NCBI RefSeq assembly: GCF_022819085.1
Contig: NZ_JALHAG010000001.1
Coordinates: 765,395-829,394 of the forward strand
Direction of reading: 5' to 3'
Length of the DNA stretch: 64,000 nucleotides
Source: Planococcus ruber
GTDB taxonomy: Bacteria; Bacillota; Bacilli; Bacillales_A; Planococcaceae
Below, in pieces: positions 34,692-43,716 of the stretch (the first letter of the stretch is position 1; each line of letters starts with the position of its first letter). The position numbers and the translations under genes were made by a program. The notes under the pieces are model-generated. The model saw only the letters and a list, made by a program, of their open reading frames with translations, searched no databases and was not told the origin of the DNA.

Positions 34692-36422
34692 ATGAAAAAA
34701 ATATTATTAATGCTTTTAATAGGCATCTGTTTTACTGGCTTAATATTTACTAGTCAGGCAGATGCAGCCACTTACAAAGACGTACCGACGTCTCACCGAT
34801 TTTTTGATGATATTACTTACTTATTGGAAAAAGGAGTAGTAGGATCAAATTCTTCTTATGGAGTGAATAAACAAATTACTCGTGAAGAAGCTGCAGTAAT
34901 GATCTCTAAAGCTCTTGGACTTAACGGCAAGCAAACTAATACACCATTTAAGGATGTACCATCTTCTTCACCCTGGTCAGGATATATTAATTCTGCCGTT
35001 AAAGCAGGCGTTATATCAGGTTATCCAGACGGGTCATACAAACCAAAAGCAGTTGTAGATCGTGGTCAAATGGCGATTTTTTTAGCCCGTGCTTTCAAAC
35101 TTAGTACGGAGTCGTCCAAGACTTTTAAAGATATAAGCCCTTCTATGGCTTCCTATTCATATATTAAACGTATAGTACATGCGAATATAACAGTTGGTAA
35201 TCTTGACGGAACTTACAAGCCATATGATGTAGTTACGAAAGGTCAACTTTCTGCATTTTTAGCTCGTGCTATGGTAATGAAAGAGACAGGTAACAAGGCT
35301 GCTAAAGTTCATTTTATTAATGTTGGACAAGGCGATTCTATTCTTATTCAATCTGGTAATGGGAAGAATATGTTGATAGATGGAGGAACTAAGGCGCAGG
35401 GAGATAAGGTCGTCTCTTTCTTAAAAGCTAAAGGAGTCACAAAACTTGATATTGTGGTGGCAACCCATCCAGATGCTGATCATATAGGCGGATTAATAAA
35501 TGTTTTAAATAATTTTCCTGTAGCTAAGTTCGTAGATTCTGGGAAAACTCATACTACCGATACTTATCTAGAGATGCTTAAATTAATCGATTCTAAAAAT
35601 ATCCCATTTGAGGTTCCAACAAACGGTAAAAAAGTTAACTTTGATAGTGTAATGGATATTCAAGTATTGAATGTAGATTCTAAAGCGAGTGACAATAACG
35701 ATGCTTCTATAGTTTTGAAAGCCAAATACGGTAAAATTAGTTTCCTTCTTACAGGAGATGCTGACACAGCGATCGAGAATGCCATAATGTCGAAATTTGA
35801 CGTAAAATCTACGTACCTTAAGGCTGGTCATCATGGATCTAATACAAGTTCATCGGCAAACTTTATAAATGCGGTTCGACCAGCAGGTACTGTTCTTTCC
35901 TATGGGAAAGATAATTCTTATGGTCACCCCCATGATGAAGTAGTAACAAGATTAAATAATATTAAATCGAAGATTTATTCAACTGCTGTCTCAGGGGATA
36001 TAACGGTGACAACAGATGGAAACTCACATAGCGTTAGTGCTAAGCCTTGGATTGTAAATTCAACTCCTGCGCCAACTAAACCAACTCCATCTCCAACTCC
36101 AAAGCCGCCGGTTACAGGGACTACAGGTGACTTAGATATTATTAGTAAAGATTTAAAAGCGGAAATAGTCACTATTAAAAATATGGGAAAAAAAGATATT
36201 GCGATGGAAGGATGGAAGTTGGTTTCTGTTCAAGGTAACCAGACTTTTATTTTCCCTAAATTCACTTTAAAAGCAGGGGCGTTAGTAAAAGTTACAAGTG
36301 GCCCTAATGCTATTAGCGGCAGTAATACACTTAAATGGACTACAGCTAATATATGGTTAAACAGTGGCGATGCTGCTAAACTATACGATTCTAAAGGAGC
36401 ACTTATACATGAAGTCAAATAG
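34692..36422 (+). CDS. Cell-surface SLH-ComEC-type metallo-beta-lactamase-lamin tail protein
   Basis: A 576-residue exported protein. Residues 1-26 are a signal peptide ending ADA. Three S-layer homology modules follow (about 27-72, 85-132, 144-193), which anchor to wall polysaccharide. A ComEC/Rec2-type metallo-beta-lactamase domain (about 204-455) carries HVGQGDS-like INVGQGDSILI, the metal motif THPDADH (His259, Asp261, Asp263, His264) and AGHHGS. A Pro/Thr linker leads to a C-terminal lamin-tail-like domain (about 479-576). ComEC domains of this type degrade one DNA strand in transformation, so this may be an extracellular nuclease. It overlaps the DUF3006 gene by 14 bases. Confidence 0.9.
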   Translation: MKKILLMLLIGICFTGLIFTSQADAATYKDVPTSHRFFDDITYLLEKGVVGSNSSYGVNKQITREEAAVMISKALGLNGKQTNTPFKDVPSSSPWSGYINSAVKAGVISGYPDGSYKPKAVVDRGQMAIFLARAFKLSTESSKTFKDISPSMASYSYIKRIVHANITVGNLDGTYKPYDVVTKGQLSAFLARAMVMKETGNKAAKVHFINVGQGDSILIQSGNGKNMLIDGGTKAQGDKVVSFLKAKGVTKLDIVVATHPDADHIGGLINVLNNFPVAKFVDSGKTHTTDTYLEMLKLIDSKNIPFEVPTNGKKVNFDSVMDIQVLNVDSKASDNNDASIVLKAKYGKISFLLTGDADTAIENAIMSKFDVKSTYLKAGHHGSNTSSSANFINAVRPAGTVLSYGKDNSYGHPHDEVVTRLNNIKSKIYSTAVSGDITVTTDGNSHSVSAKPWIVNSTPAPTKPTPSPTPKPPVTGTTGDLDIISKDLKAEIVTIKNMGKKDIAMEGWKLVSVQGNQTFIFPKFTLKAGALVKVTSGPNAISGSNTLKWTTANIWLNSGDAAKLYDSKGALIHEVK

Positions 36423-36657
36423 GTATACTATAGACCGTTTTGATGGAGATTTTGCAGTTCTTCTTTCAAAGGAAGATGAAACACAGCAAAAATTAATTGA
36501 GCGTTCAAAAGTAGAAAACTATGCAAATGAAGGAGACATCATTGATGTTCAATGGAACTCAGATGGCTCTTTCAAGAAAGCTTCGGTGTTGAAATTAGAA
36601 ACAGAACGGCGAAAATTAGAAGTAGAAAATTTAATTGAAAAGTTAAAACGTAAATGA
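36409..36657 (+). CDS. DUF3006 protein
   Basis: An 82-residue cytoplasmic protein matching DUF3006, with YTIDRFDGDFAVLLSKED at the N-terminus and a basic helical C-terminus. DUF3006 proteins often follow secreted ComEC-type metallo-beta-lactamase genes, as here. I chose ATG 36409, with AAAGGAGC before it, inside the end of the preceding gene; longer starts in the frame would sit within that coding region. Role unknown. Confidence 0.82.
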   Translation: MKSNRYTIDRFDGDFAVLLSKEDETQQKLIERSKVENYANEGDIIDVQWNSDGSFKKASVLKLETERRKLEVENLIEKLKRK

Positions 36658-36659
36658 TT

Positions 36660-36702
36660 AAAAGCTATTCTAGAGATATTGCGCTCTAGAATAGCTTTTT
36701 GA
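36660..36702 (+). terminator. Terminator of the SLH-MBL operon
   Basis: A 16-bp stem (AAAAGCTATTCTAGAG / CTCTAGAATAGCTTTT) with an 8-base loop and T tail. Confidence 0.9.
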
Positions 36703-36764
36703 ATTAAACTAAATTATCTATATAATTAACTAAAGATATTATAAATATGAAATGAGGAATTTCC

Positions 36765-37091
36765 TTGCCAATCTATAACAAACTAGTCCGCGATTACATC
36801 CCGGAAGTCATACAGAAAACCAATAAAAAATTTTCAACGCGTATTTTGCCGGAAGAAGAATATGAAACAGAACTAAAAAAGAAATTGTCGGAAGAACTTA
36901 GAGAGTACGTAGAAGCAGAAAGCGATGAAGAAGCGGTCGAAGAGTTGGCTGATATTCTAGAATTACTACACTCTGCTGTAAAACTTCATGGTTCTTCTTT
37001 CGAAGAGCTGGAAGAAGTGCGCAAGAAAAAAGCAGAAAAGCGCGGAGGATTCGAGAAGCGTATTTTCCTTATCGAGGTTGAAGATGACTAA
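36765..37091 (+). CDS. MazG-like nucleotide pyrophosphohydrolase
   Basis: A 108-residue all-helical protein. It has the family N-terminus (YNKLVRDYIPEVIQKTNKKF) and the MazG metal-binding pattern E-x2-E...E-x3-D as EELREYVEAES and AVEELADILELL. Such enzymes hydrolyse NTPs or dNTPs to monophosphate and pyrophosphate. The start is a TTG at 36765 behind GAGGAATTTCC. It overlaps the helicase-nuclease gene by 8 bases, so the two are expressed together; a role in nucleotide control during DNA damage or phage attack is possible. Confidence 0.85.
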   Translation: MPIYNKLVRDYIPEVIQKTNKKFSTRILPEEEYETELKKKLSEELREYVEAESDEEAVEELADILELLHSAVKLHGSSFEELEEVRKKKAEKRGGFEKRIFLIEVEDD

Positions 37092-39513
37092 GCTGGAATT
37101 AGTCACGTCTCAATTGCTTTCTCATTTGGAAAGGTTATCTAAAGAGGCAGTCGAGATCAACTGGGTAACGGCATTTGCTATGAAATCAGGCGTTAAAAAA
37201 ATCATTCCATTTTTGAAGCAAGCTGCTGACAGAGGAGTGCCGATTAAACTACTGGTAGGCGATTATTTATTCGTCACACAACCCGATGCGCTGCAAATGA
37301 TTCTGGAAGAGTTGCCTTCAGCGGAAGTGCGTATTTGGAAGAGCGAGGGCACTTCTTTTCATCCGAAATCTTATTTATTTCGAGGGAGAGATGTGTCTCA
37401 TTTAATCGTAGGTTCTTCCAATTTATCTGCTTCTGCGCTGACTACAGGAGTTGAGTGGAGCTTGATTGCGCCGACCTCTGTCGATGCAGAAGTATTTGAA
37501 GAGGCAACGACACAATTCCTTAAAAGTTTTTATGCAGATCAGACGATTCCTTTGAATCTGGAGACCCTTGATGAATACCGCTCTTTACATAAAAAAGCGA
37601 ATTTAAAAAATCCAATCAGTCCCGTATGGTCGGAAGCGGAAGAAGTGGAAATGACGGTTGGATCAACTTTTCCGCAAGAACCAGAAATCGCAGAAAGTGC
37701 TGTTTCGTATGAAGTGGAAATTACGCCGAGACCTGCCCAACAGGAAGCGTTAGCGGCGTTGGAAAATGCTATGGCTGAAAACTATAGCCGGGCGATGGTT
37801 GTCCTTGCGACGGGGCTTGGCAAAACCTATTTAGCTGCATTTTTTGCAGAAAGATTTCAGCGGGTGTTATTTGTTGCGCACCGGGAAGAGATTTTGATTC
37901 AGGCGGAAGCGTCGTTTAAACATGTTCACCCAAACCGTTCAAGTGCTTTTTATAATGCTTCTGAGAAAAAAACAGAAGCCGATTTTATCTTTGCTTCAAT
38001 TTATACTTTAGGCAGTGACTATCATTTGAATCGGTTCGAGAAGGATGCTTTCGATCTCATCGTTGTGGATGAATTTCATCATGCAGCAGCACCTACATAC
38101 GAGCGATTATTAAACTATTTTGAACCTCAATTTTTATTGGGAATTACGGCAACACCTGACCGGATGGACAATAAAGATGTATATGCCTTATGTGACGGGA
38201 ATGTTGCCATCTCGATTCATTTTCTAGACGCGATTGAGCGGAACTGGCTGGCGCCTTTCCAATACTACGGCGTCTATGATGATACGGATTATTCGGCAAT
38301 TCCTTGGCGCGGTACTCGTTACGACGAAGAAGAACTCCTGCAAATTCAACTGCGCGAAGATTTTGCGGAAAAGATTTTTGAAGAATGGAACCGGTACAAG
38401 CAAACGAGAACGATTGGCTTCTGTTCTTCTGTCAAGCAAGCCGTATATATGAATCACTTTTTCCGACAGAAAGGCATCCGATCAATCGCGCTTCACGGTG
38501 AATCGCATCCAAGTGAAAGAAAATCTGCCCGAGCTAAATTGGAAACCGGAGAACTGGAAATGATTTTCACAGTGGATCTATTTAACGAAGGGGTAGACAT
38601 TCCGAAAGTGGATACGCTGCTTTTTATCCGGCCGACCGAATCGTTGGCGGTTTATACGCAGCAAATCGGACGCGGCCTTCGAATTGCAGAAGGGAAATCG
38701 CATTGTGTCATCATCGATTTTATCGGGAATTACCGCAATGCAGATTTGAAGTTGGCTGTTTTTGACAAGCAAGAAAAGACTGTTGGCAATAAAGCCATCG
38801 AACCGCTTGTGCCAGCCGTATGTGAGTTCAATTTGGATCTACAAGTGATTAACCTTTTGGAAGAGATGCGAAAGAAGAGAGCTCCACGAAAAGAATCTGT
38901 TGTCATCGCTTATAACGAATTGAAGAAAGAACTGGGCAGACGCCCAACTTATTTAGAGTTCCATCTGCAGGCGAACATCGATTCCAAAATCGTGAAACAG
39001 GAATTCGGAAGTTATATCGGCCTGCTCGCCTATGCAGATGAATTGAATAAGGAAGAAAAAGAGTTATGGTTAAAGTTTAAGCATTGGTTTACTGAGCTGG
39101 AAAAGACAGGGATGACGAAGAGCTATAAAATGGTGATTTTGAGTTATATGTTGTCGAAAGAGCTAGAACATTGGCTGGATCCTGTAACACCAGAAGAAAC
39201 AGCGCCGTTCTTTCATCACTATTTAACGGAAAAAGATTACCGGCTGAATACGGATTTTAATGATGTACAAGGAAAAAGATTGCGGCAGTACGATGAAAAG
39301 AAAGTCGCTAACCTTATCTCAACAATGCCGATGACAAAATGGAGCGGCAGTGCAGCAAATGGTTTAATAACGTTTTTAAATAATGAGTTTAAACTTCATT
39401 TAGACCCGGCGTCAGGTGAAAAAGAGCTCCTATATAACTGGACGAAAGAAATTACGGACTATCGTCTGCATTCTTATTTCGAAAGAAAAACCAGTCTTCT
39501 TCCGGTTAATTAA
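37084..39513 (+). CDS. PLD-like nuclease/SF2 helicase fusion
   Basis: An 809-residue protein. The N-terminal ~170 residues are a phospholipase-D-like nuclease domain with the single HxK-type motif FHPKSYLFRG and GSSNLSASAL. A DEAD/DEAH helicase core follows: Walker A ATGLGKT, DEFHHA box, GITATPDR, then the C-terminal RecA domain with FNEGVDIPKVDTLLF and QQIGRGLR. A ~230-residue C-terminal region ends the protein. It should unwind or translocate on DNA and cut it. The ATG at 37084 lies inside the MazG gene end. Codon use is closer to the host than that of the Z1 operon. Confidence 0.9.
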   Translation: MTKLELVTSQLLSHLERLSKEAVEINWVTAFAMKSGVKKIIPFLKQAADRGVPIKLLVGDYLFVTQPDALQMILEELPSAEVRIWKSEGTSFHPKSYLFRGRDVSHLIVGSSNLSASALTTGVEWSLIAPTSVDAEVFEEATTQFLKSFYADQTIPLNLETLDEYRSLHKKANLKNPISPVWSEAEEVEMTVGSTFPQEPEIAESAVSYEVEITPRPAQQEALAALENAMAENYSRAMVVLATGLGKTYLAAFFAERFQRVLFVAHREEILIQAEASFKHVHPNRSSAFYNASEKKTEADFIFASIYTLGSDYHLNRFEKDAFDLIVVDEFHHAAAPTYERLLNYFEPQFLLGITATPDRMDNKDVYALCDGNVAISIHFLDAIERNWLAPFQYYGVYDDTDYSAIPWRGTRYDEEELLQIQLREDFAEKIFEEWNRYKQTRTIGFCSSVKQAVYMNHFFRQKGIRSIALHGESHPSERKSARAKLETGELEMIFTVDLFNEGVDIPKVDTLLFIRPTESLAVYTQQIGRGLRIAEGKSHCVIIDFIGNYRNADLKLAVFDKQEKTVGNKAIEPLVPAVCEFNLDLQVINLLEEMRKKRAPRKESVVIAYNELKKELGRRPTYLEFHLQANIDSKIVKQEFGSYIGLLAYADELNKEEKELWLKFKHWFTELEKTGMTKSYKMVILSYMLSKELEHWLDPVTPEETAPFFHHYLTEKDYRLNTDFNDVQGKRLRQYDEKKVANLISTMPMTKWSGSAANGLITFLNNEFKLHLDPASGEKELLYNWTKEITDYRLHSYFERKTSLLPVN

Positions 39514-39587
39514 CAAATAGGTATCTCTTAGAGCCAATCATCTCTATATATCGAGTAAAAGAAAGACAAACTTGAGGAGATGATCAA

Positions 39588-40037
39588 ATGGCGCAGGAGA
39601 TCTATGTGAAAAAGGTAGTAAACGAAAAGTACGGAGAACTTTATCAATTTTTAAAAGTAGATTTGGAAACAGGAAAAAAGGAAGTGGTGTTCCCTTTTGC
39701 AATGGCTCAATTCCCGGAGGTTGTTCCAGAAGAAGAACCCGAACTTCTGACCATCCAGTCCAAAAGGGGTGCGGACGCTGTTGGCTACTCCAAAGCTTCG
39801 AGCTTTGTCGTGAAACAAGGTTCGAAGTTTGCTGCATCTACTTCGCCAAAGTGTCCGAAGAAGTACATCAAACTGCGAGAAAAGTTGATATTGGATAAAA
39901 AACTTGTCCCTCTTCATAATCAATTGCTCGTCATGGAAGATATCGAATTTGATACGCCGATGGCTGCGATGGGAGCGGCAATTGGAGGTTGGGTAAGAGG
40001 GTCGCATGATTGGAAAGAAAAAAATAAGCGAAACTAA
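39588..40037 (+). CDS. DUF4357 domain protein
   Basis: A 149-residue basic protein. The C-terminal ~85 residues (GYSKASSFVVKQGSKFAA through PMAAMGAAIGGWVRGSHDWKEK) fit DUF4357, a domain often at the C-terminus of GIY-YIG or restriction-type nucleases and thought to bind nucleic acid. The N-terminal part is short and unassigned. TTGAGGAGATGATCAA precedes the ATG. It sits 74 bases after the helicase gene with no terminator between, so it may belong to the same transcript. Confidence 0.75.
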   Translation: MAQEIYVKKVVNEKYGELYQFLKVDLETGKKEVVFPFAMAQFPEVVPEEEPELLTIQSKRGADAVGYSKASSFVVKQGSKFAASTSPKCPKKYIKLREKLILDKKLVPLHNQLLVMEDIEFDTPMAAMGAAIGGWVRGSHDWKEKNKRN

Positions 40038-40053
40038 TTGTAAAAACAATTCT

Positions 40054-40113
40054 TCAACACTTCATTTAATGGAGTTTCTGTTCATTCAGAAATTCAGTAA
40101 ATGAGGTGTTTTT
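40054..40113 (+). terminator. Terminator of the MazG-helicase-DUF4357 unit
   Basis: A 12-bp stem (ACACTTCATTTA / TAAATGAGGTGT), with an inner TTTCTG/CAGAAA hairpin, is followed by a T-rich run. The next ~200 bases hold a TTTACA...TATAAA promoter-like pair (40194 onward) for the nuclease gene and nothing else recognisable. Confidence 0.75.
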
Positions 40114-40320
40114 GTTTTGGCGAGTTGGATGGATTAAGCGTTCTTCGATCAGATACTGAATAGAGCTTGATATATTAATTATTAAAGTCAAATGTTTACA
40201 ATTTAGCGTTTTTATTCACTATAAAATGCTATACTTAAATACGAATCTTTAACGATTTGAAACGAATGCATATTGCAGAAGCCAATAGTCAATGAAAAAA
40301 CATTATAGGAGCGTCATGAA

Positions 40321-41298
40321 ATGAAAAAGAATTATTTGATCTTACTTTTAATGGCAATCTTCCTGGTTGGGTGTACCGACATAGAAGATACATCGTCTGT
40401 TGAAGAAACAGACACAGACGTGAAGGAAGTAAGCACGGTTGAAGAAGAAAGCGACGAAGAAGCGACTCCTGAAGCAGTCGAAGAAGAACCAGTTGCGGAA
40501 GAAACTCCGACAGAAGAAAAAGCTGCAGCGTCCACGAATGACCTGTTCGCTGGCTACACATTAATCGAAGTGGACGGCGGCGATCTGTCCGGACAACGGG
40601 AAGCGAATGTCGTGGTCGACATTGGTTTCGGGGACCGGGAATATTGGGCATTCACCAATGAACACGGACAGCTTGTGCGCGTTGTGGCGAGTGAAATTAT
40701 TCTGCAGGACGATAATACCGAGCCGGTAACGTCATCCGGCAGATATTACCCGGACGAAGCGAAAGTGCCGGGCGTCGAAAGTCCGACGCTGGACGAAGGG
40801 CACGTCATTGCGGATTCGCTTGGCGGCGTATCGAATGCCTACAACATCACGCCGCAGGAAAGCACATTGAACCGCTACGGTGACCAGGCTTATATGGAAG
40901 ATGTCATCCGTAAAGCGGGCGGCGCCGTGGATTTTGAAGCGATCATCACCTATCTGGATACGGAAACGCAGATTCCTTCAAGTTACCAATACACGTATAC
41001 AGTCAACGGCAACAAAGTCGTAGACAAATACGATAACGTGAACCCGGATGAAGTGAACAAATCCCTTGGCTTAACCGGCGGAGATGCTCCTGAATCTACG
41101 GAAGCTGAAACCGAAAGTGCGCCAGAAGCGCCGGCTCCAGCGGCCGGCGGCGACGTTTCAAGCGTTGACACAGACGGCAATGGCCAAGTGACGATCAAGG
41201 AAGCAAAAGCGGCAGGCTTCAGCATGCCGATCATGAGCGATCATTGGTTGTACCCGTATATGCGGGATAACGACAATGACGGCATGGTGGGAGAATAA
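40321..41298 (+). CDS. DNA-entry-type non-specific nuclease lipoprotein with Excalibur-like tail
   Basis: A 325-residue surface lipoprotein. The signal peptide ends in the lipobox LVGC (Cys18). A ~60-residue Glu-rich linker follows, then a DNA/RNA non-specific endonuclease domain of the Endonuclea_NS_2 type, with DEGHVIADSLGG...NITPQE as the catalytic HNH-like segment (His near residue 163, Asn near 180). A Pro/Ala linker and an Excalibur-like calcium-binding end (DTDGNGQVT and DNDNDG) complete it. It resembles surface nucleases for DNA uptake or scavenging. Confidence 0.88.
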   Translation: MKKNYLILLLMAIFLVGCTDIEDTSSVEETDTDVKEVSTVEEESDEEATPEAVEEEPVAEETPTEEKAAASTNDLFAGYTLIEVDGGDLSGQREANVVVDIGFGDREYWAFTNEHGQLVRVVASEIILQDDNTEPVTSSGRYYPDEAKVPGVESPTLDEGHVIADSLGGVSNAYNITPQESTLNRYGDQAYMEDVIRKAGGAVDFEAIITYLDTETQIPSSYQYTYTVNGNKVVDKYDNVNPDEVNKSLGLTGGDAPESTEAETESAPEAPAPAAGGDVSSVDTDGNGQVTIKEAKAAGFSMPIMSDHWLYPYMRDNDNDGMVGE

Positions 41299-41323
41299 TA
41301 AATTAAATAAGAATAACGCAAAG

Positions 41324-41357
41324 AACCAGGCTGCCTTATAAGGCGCCTGGTTTTTTG
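41324..41357. terminator. Terminator between nuclease and oxidoreductase genes
   Basis: An 8-bp stem (AACCAGGC / GCCTGGTT) enclosing a GCC/GGC inner stem, with TTTTTT tail. Confidence 0.88.
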
Positions 41358-41377
41358 ATTGAACAAATTCTATTCGT

Positions 41378-42319
41378 TTACTCCATCAACAACCGCACCG
41401 TCTCCCGCGAAATCGCATGCGTATTAATCGGAGACTCAATTTCCCCATTCTCCGCGCAGCGGATAAATTCCGCGAGTTCATAGTACATCGTATCGAACTC
41501 ATGCGGGACGGACAGGTCTTCGGTCCGGCCGTCGCGGTACTTCAAGGTGATGCGTTTCGGGTCGCTGATGCGGTCGATTTCGATCGTGCCGTCTTCGCCT
41601 TGGATTTCGCTCGGCAGCGCGGAATCGGAAATCTTCGAATAGGTGACGACCGCTTCTTTGTCGCCGTAGTTCAGGATCATGCTGCCTTGGCCGTCGGCGC
41701 CAGTCGACAATCGGTAATCATTGCGGAGGAACGACTCCGGTGCGCCGGCCAGGTGGACGACGGGTGCGATGCCGTAGACGCCAAGGTCCATGCGGGCGCC
41801 GTTGCCGAGTTCCGGCTTGAAGGGATTTTCGATGATGCCTTCTTTGTAATTGTCGTAGCGCGACGAATACTGGTTGTAATGGAAGAAGAAGCGGCGGACC
41901 GGTCCGATTTTATGGAGATGCTCTTTCATGTTCAGGAACGACGGCGTCACGGTCGACTTCATCGCTTCCATGAACGTCGTCCCGTATTTTTGTGACGCTT
42001 CGATGATGCGGCCCATTTCTTCGACCGTCGTCACAGCCGGCTTCTCGCACAGGACGTGGATGCCATGCTCAATCGCCAGGATGCTTTGTTCGGCGTGCAG
42101 CGAATTGGGCGACGCGATATAGACCGCTTCGATGCCGCCGCTTGAAAACATTTCAGCCAAATCCGTGTAGACCGAATCGACGCCGTATTTTTCCGCGAAC
42201 GCGCGCCCTGTTTCTTCCTTGCGGGAATAGACGGCGCCAAGCGTAAAGCCGGGGTGCTGAGATGCGGCTTTCAGGAAGCGGTCTGTGATCCAGTTCGTGC
42301 CGATGATGCCAAATTTCAT
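41378..42319 (-). CDS. Gfo/Idh/MocA family oxidoreductase
   Basis: A 313-residue NAD(P)-dependent oxidoreductase. The Rossmann fingerprint lies at the N-terminus (FGIIGTNWITDRF), and the family EKP motif is VLCEKPAVTT (Lys near 94). The C-terminal alpha/beta domain contains GARMDLGVYGIAPVVHL with the catalytic-region Asp. Substrates in this family are sugars, inositol or dihydrodiols; nothing in the context assigns one. AGGAGGAGGATCT precedes the ATG. Monocistronic. Confidence 0.92.
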   Translation of the reverse strand: MKFGIIGTNWITDRFLKAASQHPGFTLGAVYSRKEETGRAFAEKYGVDSVYTDLAEMFSSGGIEAVYIASPNSLHAEQSILAIEHGIHVLCEKPAVTTVEEMGRIIEASQKYGTTFMEAMKSTVTPSFLNMKEHLHKIGPVRRFFFHYNQYSSRYDNYKEGIIENPFKPELGNGARMDLGVYGIAPVVHLAGAPESFLRNDYRLSTGADGQGSMILNYGDKEAVVTYSKISDSALPSEIQGEDGTIEIDRISDPKRITLKYRDGRTEDLSVPHEFDTMYYELAEFIRCAENGEIESPINTHAISRETVRLLME

Positions 42320-42385
42320 AGATCCTCCTCCTCAAGTGGCTAATGGGTTTGATTCTCTCTTCTATTTTAACTTATATGGTATGGC

Positions 42386-42658
42386 TTATTCTTTTTTCAC
42401 TACTGTCCAATGAGGGTCTTTTACATCCTTTTCATTGGGTTTCCGGACAGATTCGATCGAAGCTCTATCGCACGCACCGAATGCCGCATAGTTTCGCTGC
42501 GCTTGCCTAAGCGAAACGCCATTCGCTCCACCTTCATAATCCGGATCAGCAAATTGGACGGAATCATCCTCCCAGTAGCAAATTCCGCATATCTCATACG
42601 TTCCCGGCGGTTCTTCATCCAATGTGTTGTATCCGCAGCACAGGCAAGTGTATTTCAT
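42386..42658 (-). CDS. CPCC-type cysteine-rich protein
   Basis: A 90-residue protein with the CPCC domain pattern: YTCLCCGYNTL at the N-terminus (C-x-C-C), then YEICGICYWEDD (C-x2-C), together a probable zinc ribbon, followed by the conserved SLRQAQRNYAAFGACD. CPCC proteins are small, widespread, and often found next to toxin/immunity genes. The gene stands alone here; function unknown. Confidence 0.85.
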   Translation of the reverse strand: MKYTCLCCGYNTLDEEPPGTYEICGICYWEDDSVQFADPDYEGGANGVSLRQAQRNYAAFGACDRASIESVRKPNEKDVKDPHWTVVKKE

Positions 42659-42757
42659 TTTTTCACCTTCTGCCGTTTTTCTTTATTAAACCACTGCAGC
42701 ATCCATTTCTTCTATAACTAAACATAAGGTTTTCACAGCTTTTGCTCGTTTAAAGGT

Positions 42758-42985
42758 TTATTCTGTTTTTATTTTAGAGTGTAAGCGGGAAATCAGTAAA
42801 TGAAGGCCGCTGAAAATAAGGGCCATCGCTGTGATTTTCACGATAGACATTTGCTCAATAGGGGGAGTATGTGTCGACCGGTTCGAAGAAAAGATCGACC
42901 ACCAAACCACTTCTGAAAAATTGGCTGTAGAAAATAAGAACCATGCTATATAAAACAGCAGTACGGTTAGCCAGTAGAATTTCAT
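42758..42985 (-). CDS. Small two-helix membrane protein, hypothetical
   Basis: A 75-residue protein with two predicted membrane helices (about 3-20 and 46-64) joined by a short polar loop. AGAAAGGGGCTG precedes the ATG. No family recognised. Confidence 0.6.
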   Translation of the reverse strand: MKFYWLTVLLFYIAWFLFSTANFSEVVWWSIFSSNRSTHTPPIEQMSIVKITAMALIFSGLHLLISRLHSKIKTE

Positions 42986-43179
42986 AAAAACAGCCCCTTT
43001 CTAACTTAGACGGACATGGCGCTGGAATGTTACAGCGAGAAAACGATAGGTCGATAGAGAAGTAAGAAGTGAGGGGGTTAGCCTTTTTTGTGGGAACTTC
43101 TGTAAAAGTTTGGCGTTATAAATAATAATAAAAGTGATTATGGAATATATGAGCAAAAGAAAACAATGGAGGAATGTCA

Positions 43180-43464
43180 ATGTGGTTCGTATTAGGGATT
43201 ATCGCTATAGCCGCAACTTTTTTAAATCTATACCTGTATGCCATAGGCAAAGAGTATAAGCTGGCGATGGCAATGGGGTTGTCCTTCACTGCACTGACTG
43301 TTGTGGCAGATTACACGATGGTGTCCGATTGGGTAAAAGCGGAAGATTGGTCTGCTTTACTTGACGCAGTGCCTATGATGGCGATGGCTCTATGGGTCTT
43401 GACACTACTGTCAATACTGATAAATACAACACCTATCCTCTTAGAGATGAAAAACAAGAAGTAA
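43180..43464 (+). CDS. Small three-helix membrane protein, hypothetical
   Basis: A 94-residue membrane protein with about three helices (WFVLGIIAIAATFLNLYLYAI; a central Ala/Met-rich helix; LWVLTLLSILINTTPILL). The ATG at 43180 is 7 bases from GGAGG; the ATG at 43174 abuts that site. No family recognised. About 250 bases without a gene follow before prs; they contain no structure I recognise. Confidence 0.65.
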   Translation: MWFVLGIIAIAATFLNLYLYAIGKEYKLAMAMGLSFTALTVVADYTMVSDWVKAEDWSALLDAVPMMAMALWVLTLLSILINTTPILLEMKNKK

Positions 43465-43716
43465 TTCCTTGCTGCAACAATGTTTATTTCACTTTTTTCT
43501 ATCATAAAAGTTGAACGAATAACTTCTCCTGTGGATATTTCATCACTCTACAATTAATGTAGTTCCGTTTATGCAGATTTATCGAAAGAACTTTTATCCA
43601 TTGGCTATTCCTCCCGCAAAAAGGTATCATAAAAGCAACAGATAGCGGCTGTGCGGCAAGGGGTGCCGGCCGGCCCATCATTTGATCAACCGATTTTTGC
43701 GGAGGAGGAGCACGAC

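Noticed and set aside
41417..41995. Plus-strand frame opposite the Gfo/Idh/MocA gene
   Set aside because: Antisense shadow; the minus-strand protein has a Rossmann motif and a good start.
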